DNA of 64,000 nt from Heterodera schachtii (lineage: Eukaryota > Nematoda > Chromadorea > Rhabditida > Heteroderidae): assembly GCA_023374025.1 (NCBI GenBank), contig SIJG01000002.1, positions 3,541,626-3,605,625 on the forward strand, written 5' to 3'. The notes beneath the pieces are model-generated. The model was not told the DNA's origin. It worked only from the letters and a program-made list of their open reading frames with translations, and ran no database searches. Positions 58,073 to 64,000 of the stretch are shown piece after piece. The number at the start of each line of letters is the position of its first letter. Position 1 is the first letter of the stretch. The position numbers were made by a program, and so were the translations under genes.

Positions 58073-59153
58073 TCGGAGCCCTCCCTAATTGTCAATAAAA
58101 TTTGTTGGCACTTAAATTAACTGAAAAATATTTTTTGTTGCATAAAAGAGTTTAACAATACACTAAAAACTAGGGTCATCTTCACATTTATTAAAAAAAT
58201 CAAAAATTTTAAAAAATTTTGTTTTTTTGTTAAAAATTAAAAATAAGAGTGTGCCATTTCTCCGAATCTTATATTATTTATCCTATTAAATACAGTAATC
58301 GATAGCCAAAACAGTTCAGAAGGCGGTTACGGTGAACCAAAACAGAGAGCAAAGTGGTCGATCGGCACTCAACCTTTTTTGAGCCAAGGGGGAGGCGTAA
58401 ATCATCGTCAAGCAGATTTTGGAGACACGTTATGTGGATTTTTTATTTGATCGAAAAAGATAAACTAATTTGTAAGCGAGTACGCCCTAATCACACAATT
58501 CTGCGATGATCAGAATACAGAACGTTTGATCGTGCCCTACAACGGGTACAACCAAAATATTAAACTTTTTTAATCTCTTATTTTGAGACATTCGAATACT
58601 AAACAGTTTAGGTGGGATTAAGCGAGTTATAACATGACTAATAAATAAGCATTACAAAATGCATTGAATTTGCATTGTTTGAATTAACAAGTAAATATTA
58701 ATGGCCAAATACTGCCTTAAAACGTTAATTTTTTGAATCTCTGCTGCGGGATCCGCAACTTTGATTTTTTGTACGGGATCCGTATTGCATCTTTGAAAAT
58801 TTTAAGAGACAGAATGCCAAATATTTTCGAATAAATTTAGATAAATTTAATTAAATTTAAACCCGTTTTTCTTCTCCAAATTTTCCAATTTTTTGACAAT
58901 TCTTTTAGCACTTACCTATTTTGGCATTTTTATTTTTTAGCAATTTTTAGATACCATTTCTGGGTTTTTAACACCTAAAATCAGTTCACTAAGAAGTGTC
59001 AAATGCTTAATAACGTTAAAAATTTTTTGAATCTGTGCTGCGGGATCCGCAAGTTTGATTTTTTGTGCGGGATCCGTGCATTTTTTAAAATTTTAAGAGA
59101 CAGAATGCCAAATATTTTCAAATAAATTTAGATAAATTTAATAAATTTAAACC
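58073..59153. other. intergenic with a short direct repeat
   Basis: 58728-58870 and 59018-59165 share CTGCGGGATCCGCAA, ...GGGATCCGT and AGACAGAATGCCAAATATTTT in the same order, a ~290-bp-spaced direct repeat. No gene seen. Confidence 0.5.
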
Positions 59154-59162
59154 CGTTTTCTT

Positions 59163-61359
59163 CGGCGCCCCTACAAAATGTCCAAGCCTCGAAATGTCCA
59201 AGCCACGAAATGTCCAAGCCTCAAAATGTCCAAGCCACGAAATGTCCAAGCCACGAAATGTCCAAGCCTCGAAATGTCCATAAGGGTAAAAAACACGAAA
59301 TGTCCAAAACTCGAAAAAGCTAATAAAACCCCGGAAAACGAGTACGATTTAGGGTTTTTGGGGTCGCTGAATACGAATACGACCTTTATACAACCCCATT
59401 TCATATCCCTGGACCCAAATATAAACATGAAACACCAAAATAAACTAAGAATTCTATACAAGATGGCGACCAAAGTTCGAACACGTTTTTGGGTTCCCAA
59501 GTGATCCGAATTCTATCTCTAGCCAAACTACACATAGTGAAAATGAATGAATTTATTAAACATTCAATAAAAAATTCATTACGGAACACGGACAATGGAT
59601 TCATCAAAATTCACGAAATCTTTCAATTTTGCTGCATATCCTTCAATTTGTAGACCGAGCGCCGTCATCAGATCACGAATTTCACCGTTGCTGTTGTACG
59701 ACGCGTCCGCCAAAATCCGCATAATGACAGCATCCTGAAGGATGTATCGTTTGTGTCGCTTGTGAATGAAATGGCGAGCAGATCGGGCAGCGTCCACCTG
59801 TCTGTCGATGCTTTCATTAACCCCACAGATGAAGTCCGAGAGTGCCGGGTGGTGACAGAGACCTTTCTAAATATATATTTTTTAATTTGCCTGTAGTAAA
59901 TTAAAAAACCATAAAATGCAGATGGGTTGCCTCCAGTCCATTGTTTGTACGAGCGAGGGCAGATGCGGCCTGCGAGTGCATGTTCCAAATTGGAATTGGG
60001 AAATGAGGCGCCCGACAGATTTCTTCCTCCCACACGGGAACTAAATTTTTTTAATTAAATATAAACGAAAATTTAATGAAAAAATATGCCTGAAGGCACT
60101 GTTGAAGTCGATAGCGAGCTCAACGAATATTGAACCAACTGTTCTTGTGGAGTCATAGTAGTTGGCCATGTAAGAGTTGATGGCGCCGGTGAGCCGATGC
60201 CGAACTGTATTGGAGCAGCCGCGTAACTGTGTTCCGAGTTGATCGTCGACATTGTTGTCAATAGTTCAGCTTAAAAAATTTAAATTTTGGAAATGGTTCA
60301 AAAATACGAAAACAAACAATGGTTGGCGCTGGACAAAAAACTGATTTGGTTGGCCCCAAATGCAGTAGCACCATCCAACAACTGGCGCTGTGTCAAGCCG
60401 ATGTATGTTCGAGAGAAGTAAAGGAAAAACTCATGCATTCCTGCAGGAGCTGACGCCACAATAATTGAGAAAGCCATTCTGACAACGCTGGGAGGCAAAA
60501 GTGGCAAAGAAAGAACACTTCTGAAAAGGAATTTTATTTCACCAAAAAAATTTTTTAACCGGAATGTGTTGCGAACTTCCTCCCCACGTTCTGTCTTCTC
60601 ACCGTACAAATGCACAAGACCAAGTCGTTTGAAGTTCCTGTACAGGCTTTGCCCGTAATGGAACATACAGCACTTTATCTGTGCCGTGGGAAATGCCGTA
60701 CGGACCGAAGCAATTTCGGCCTTTTCAAAGTCACGTGTGAATCGAAATCCTGAATAATTTAGAAATTAAATTTATTGCGGCACTTCAAACATACCGTTCA
60801 ACCATAGGCAGTGTCCCCCAAAATTGGTCTTTCCGCGCTCAAAAGTCACTGCTGAAAGTTCAGCCTCATTCAAAGTATGCTGTTCAACATTGTCGGAAGT
60901 TATCATGGCTTGCGTTTCGTCAATCTCCACTCCAAAATTCATGGCCTCCTCAGTTGTGTTTGAAATGTCTGAAATATAACGCTTCTTCCGACTTTTTTGT
61001 AGACTTTCAAGCTTATTACGAATCATTTGGTCCAAATGAATGGAAAAATCTAAAGTCGTCAGTACAGCACACATTTAAAATAATTTTTGAACCTATTTCT
61101 TGTTCGGGTGGATCTAAGGTTAGGCAAGGGGCAATATAAAGGTCGTATTCGTATTCAGCGACCCCAAAAACCCTAAATCGTACTCATTTTCCGGGGTTTT
61201 ATTAGCTTTTTCGAGTTTTGGACATTTCGTGTTTTTTACCCTTATGGACATTTCGAGGCTTGGGCATTTCGTGGCTTGGACATTTCGTGGCTTGGACATT
61301 TCGAGGCTTGGACATTTCGTGGCTTGGACATTTCGAGGCTTGGACATTTCGTTGGTCAG
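59163..61359. mobile_element. MULE element with tandem-repeat TIRs and a transposase-derived gene (E5)
   Basis: Direct repeats CGTTTTCTT flank it (59154-59162 and 61360-61368). Both ends are arrays of a 16-bp word around AAATGTCCAAGCCTCG, inverted, then a shared AAACACGAAATGTCCAAAAC, AATAAAACCCCGGAAAA and GGGTCGCTGAATACGAATAC block, about 215 bp per side. The left end begins CGGCGCCCCTACAAAATGTC. Between them lies the minus-strand MULE-derived gene. Confidence 0.8.
59579..61074 (-). CDS. MULE transposase-derived protein, 345 residues, 5 exons
   Basis: Exons: 61074-60795, 60749-60560, 60520-60372, 60040-59910 and 59866-59579; all borders are AG/GT, phases (1, 2, 1, 0) agree and the total is 1038 nt. 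The start MCAVLTTLDFSIHLDQMIRN leads to a FLYWCH-like beginning (RGKTNFGGHCLWLNGFRFTR). This is fused directly to the MULE second catalytic motif DFEKAE and then PTAQIKCCMFHYGQSLYRNF. Later exons give YFSRTYIGLTQRQLLD, FPIPIWNMHSQAASALARTN and NGLEATHLHFMKGLCHHPAL. The first catalytic region (DGTF) is absent, so it should not be an active transposase by itself. The intact frame suggests recent origin or selection. The tail ends FVNFDESIVRVP. Confidence 0.75.
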
Positions 61360-61661
61360 CGTTTTCTTCTCCAAATTCATCCAAATTTTGTGAAAATTTT
61401 CCTGGCGTTATCTTCACCCCGCTATTTCAAAAAAGCGATACTTGTTTTTGACAAAATTTGTAAGAAATCGACCAATATTTTCAAGAATTTTCCAGCCGGT
61501 CCAACCTGTTACCAAAAATTTTTTGAAAAAGCACGTCGCAAAAAAATTTATTGGCCGACCGAATCAATGAAAGTTCAAATATTTTTAAAAATCAATTTCA
61601 GTTTAATATGCAAATGAAATTGTTTTAAAAAAATAGTATTTAGAAACGAAATTATTTTTAA

Positions 61662-62396
61662 ATGGCATCGAATCGCCCGCCGAAAAAAGAAAAAACTTTC
61701 CTCCGCCGACCACCGCCTCATTTCTTCTGCAGCAATTGGTGGAAAGCAACAGCAGAAATCGTTGGGCTCAGTTATGATATCATTTGGAAAACGACAAAGT
61801 GTTCGCGTGGCCATGAAAAAGAACAGACGGTAAAGAAATTTTTAAACTCACAAATTTCAATTTCAGTAATTTACCACAATTTCAGCTTGGTGTGAACGGC
61901 ATTTGGATGGACATTTTGCCTCTTTTTGACCATGCTCAACTTGGCCTCAAATTTGCACTGATTTCTCCACGTTTCGATGCGCTGCTGGTGGACAAACATT
62001 TCGATGGCAAAACTGAATTGACGATTTGGAGAACAATTGCAATTCGCAAGTGCATTGGAATGCCGAAACCATTTTTTGTGGGTAAATCTTTGGGATTTCC
62101 ATTGCACGAAGCAAAGCTTTATGTATTTATGGAGGGCACATTCCTTTTCAGGTACATTGATCACTTCTCTCTCATTTCTTCGTTCCAATCAGCAAATTTT
62201 TGACAGAGGCACCAATTTACTTTTGTGGCTTACAATTGGACATTTTGCTTCGTCTCACTTCGCCGACAATTCTCTCCGATCTCAACATTGATTCAATCGA
62301 TTCCGTTCGTCTGTTCCCCGCTGTGATTGGTGATTTGGATGGGCCAAATGTAACTGCTGGACATTGCGAAAATTTTGGTGATTTTCAAATTTAAAC
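61662..62396 (+). pseudogene. decayed F-box-like family gene
   Basis: Exon 1, 61662-61829 (MASNRPPKKEKTFLRRPPPH, donor ACG/gtaaag), joins in phase 0 to 61886: LGVNGIWMDILPLFDHAQLG, then LKFALISPRFDALLVDKHFD. The family YID motif follows at 62152 (YIDHFSLI), but the next blocks lie in other frames: FLRSNQQIFDRGTNLLLW in one, then LLRLTSPTILSDLNIDSIDS and RLFPAVIGDLDG in a third. At least two frameshifts, no C-terminal KWEKEA tail. Confidence 0.7.
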
Positions 62397-62520
62397 GAAC
62401 AAGGAAATTTTGTTTGGGTGGTTATCAATTTTAAAGAAATGTGGACCATACAGGTACTTGTTAATTTTACCTGACAGATTTCACATACATTTTCAAATGC
62501 CTATAAATGTGTCATATAAA

Positions 62521-62805
62521 TTAATGAAAATAAGTTTTAAGGGGTTCTTGAGAGCGCTGATCACGAATACAGCACCCATTTTTGCCAATTTTGAACTCTT
62601 GACCCGAACTCGAACAAAAATAAAATTAGAAAATTTGTATGGATGAGATATCCTCATGGGCATCCAGCCCATGAGGGTATTATTGGTACAGGAAGCCTAT
62701 CAATTCTTTGTTCTTGTACAACTCATATAGAGAACGGTAGCGCTGATCTGAGCCCTGATTCGTGATCAGCGCCCTCAAGAACCCCTTAAAACTTATTTTC
62801 ATTAA
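62521..62805. mobile_element. 285-bp inverted-repeat element
   Basis: Arms of ~50 bp are nearly perfect inverted copies (TTAATGAAAATAAGTTTTAA, then GGGGTTCTTGAG and GCGCTGATCACGAAT). Target duplication unclear. Shares the GCTGATCACGAAT motif with E2, E3 and, in altered form, E5. Confidence 0.65.
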
Positions 62806-63298
62806 CCTGAGCTTTGTAAACATTTTTAATAATGTTTGAAATAATGAAACATTTTAGGGCTCTTAGTCAGTTTGTCCCTCATAAAATTTTTTTTAAATTT
62901 CTAAGTAAAAAGGTCAAGATATAGGTTTTTGGGGTCGCTGATCACGAATCCGACATCCATTTCGAACCCCGAACCCAAATTCGAACAAAAAGTCAAAAAC
63001 TCAATTTTCAACAAAATTCACATTTATTGCTCAAAATCGATTCAAATGCACGATATTGCCGTATGTTGGCCGTCGCCAGCCGCTTCAATTCAAAATCTGC
63101 TGTCTTTTGTTTGTTTCTCTGCATTTTTGAACGCCTTTTGTGTTGACCAGTCGATGCTGCCGTTCTTTTGTTACAATTCCTAGGGTGGAGGGGCGGGGGG
63201 GGGGGGTGAGGGGAGCCAAAAAAGGGTTGGGGGTCTGTTGCGTATCGGGCCATCACTCTGAACGGCTGTCACAATTCCTAATTTAACTAAACCGAAAA
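62806..63298. other. intergenic; one more GCTGATCACGAAT motif and a G run
   Basis: GGGGTCGCTGATCACGAATC lies at 62930-62950. A G-rich run is at 63181-63240. No supported gene. Confidence 0.4.
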
Positions 63299-64000
63299 AT
63301 GGAAGAGCTTCAAAATTTCACAATGACAAATTTGCATCAAAAGTTTGCATTAGAAGACGACGACTTTGGTGTATGGCTGACTGGACTGGGGCTGCTCCAC
63401 GCCTAACGAAATTGTCCGGAATGTGCTGGGGATTGTGGTATGAAGCAAAAGGAGGGGCGACGGTATGGTACATGGAGATGCAAAAATGGAAATTGTCGGC
63501 GCCCAGAATTTGGATTTCTTGCGGGGTCATTTTTTGCTGGTTGGCTGCTAAGCTATGGGTGCAGAAACAGACAAAATTTAAGGATCACATTTGACAACCA
63601 AGCAAATTTTTACCATGAGGTATTATTGGGCACAGGAAATGGGGACGCAAAATCAATTGCAGCGCAAACTTAAAATTGGTGCACCAATTACCGTGGTTGA
63701 TTGGCGAAACTTTATGAGAGATGTTTGTGCTCAATGGCTTATCCACAACCCGATTTGCATTGGCGGCCAGGGTTAACTCTCCTTCGGGACCTTTTTTGCA
63801 TTTATATTATTAGGAATCGTTTGTGAAATCGATGAAACCATGGCCGTTCGCCGGAAGTACGAACGGGGCAGATTGGTTGTTAACGACATTTGGCTTAGGA
63901 ATTGAAATGGGACATCTGGAACGATGTTTCATGGTTCAGGTGCAGCGCAGAGACGCCGCAACTTTGCTCCCGCTCATTGTTTAGTATATTGAGCCCGGCT
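63299..64000 (+). pseudogene. Merlin-type (IS1016-like) DDE transposase, broken, runs off right edge
   Basis: Starts MEELQNFTMTNLHQKFALED, GVWLTGLGLLHA, then an in-frame TAA, then the zinc ribbon NCPECAGDCGMKQKEGRRYG with TWRCKNGNC. A frame change near 63590 leads to IGAPITVVDWRNFMRDVCAQ and NPICIGG. A 42-nt intron (63772-63813, gttaac...attag) joins GQG to IVCEIDETMAVRRKYERGRL, which contains the first catalytic Asp of this family. A further frame change gives FGLGIEMGHLERCFMVQV, RRDAATLLPLIV, a TAG and YIEPG. The order matches Merlin transposases. The rest lies outside the window. Confidence 0.75.

Noticed and set aside
60073..60261. Open, protein-like minus-strand stretch between MULE exons 3 and 4
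   Set aside because: Direct joining of 60372 to 60040 keeps the MULE frame, and this stretch has no usable GT donor, so I left it as intron content.

Overview
This is eukaryotic DNA with the signature of a plant-parasitic cyst nematode (Heterodera/Globodera type). It is AT-rich and intron-rich, with short exons bounded by tttcag acceptors and gtaag donors. It carries four loci of the F-box-like multigene family that I recall as greatly expanded in Heteroderidae. The species is an inference. No bacterial features are present.

Layout. 0-17.5 kb, all on the minus strand: the 5' part of a possible tyrosine phosphatase gene, a small unknown gene, a Q/S-rich low-complexity protein, a Glu-rich 413-residue protein in three exons, and a basic Ser/Ala-rich gene in at least five exons. 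Small DNA transposons lie between and inside them. 18.8-27.9 kb: one 9.07-kb non-coding mobile element with a 9-bp target duplication, terminal inverted repeats built from a ~14-bp tandem repeat, and an interior of satellites. Its pre-insertion sequence survives as a second copy at 41.5 kb. 28.3-30.6 kb: a frameshifted F-box-like gene with a Mutator-like (MULE) element in its first intron. 30.9-39.8 kb: an ankyrin-repeat gene cut by an 8.3-kb LTR element that has no gag/pol and carries about 150 copies of a 31-bp satellite. 42.3-55.6 kb: a large imperfect inverted duplication holding two complete head-to-head copies of one F-box-like gene plus a third intact paralogue. Its spacer and introns are full of hAT, foldback and MULE-like elements. 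56-64 kb: a hAT element, an N-terminal MULE transposase fragment with a FLYWCH-like finger, a 2.2-kb element carrying a spliceable MULE-derived gene, a decayed F-box-like gene, and a Merlin-type transposase pseudogene running off the right edge.

Two themes cross the window. (1) At least five elements (14.8, 18.8, 29.7, 49.2 and 59.2 kb) have inverted ends made of tandem short repeats, each with its own repeat word, and 9-bp target duplications; one holds a MULE transposase-derived gene. (2) Seven hAT-type non-autonomous elements (8-bp target duplications, TAGAG/TAGGG/CAGGG ends) occur, and four families with unrelated ends share one internal GC-rich cassette. I read these as the most likely undescribed systems here. 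All splicing, domain and family calls were made by eye.
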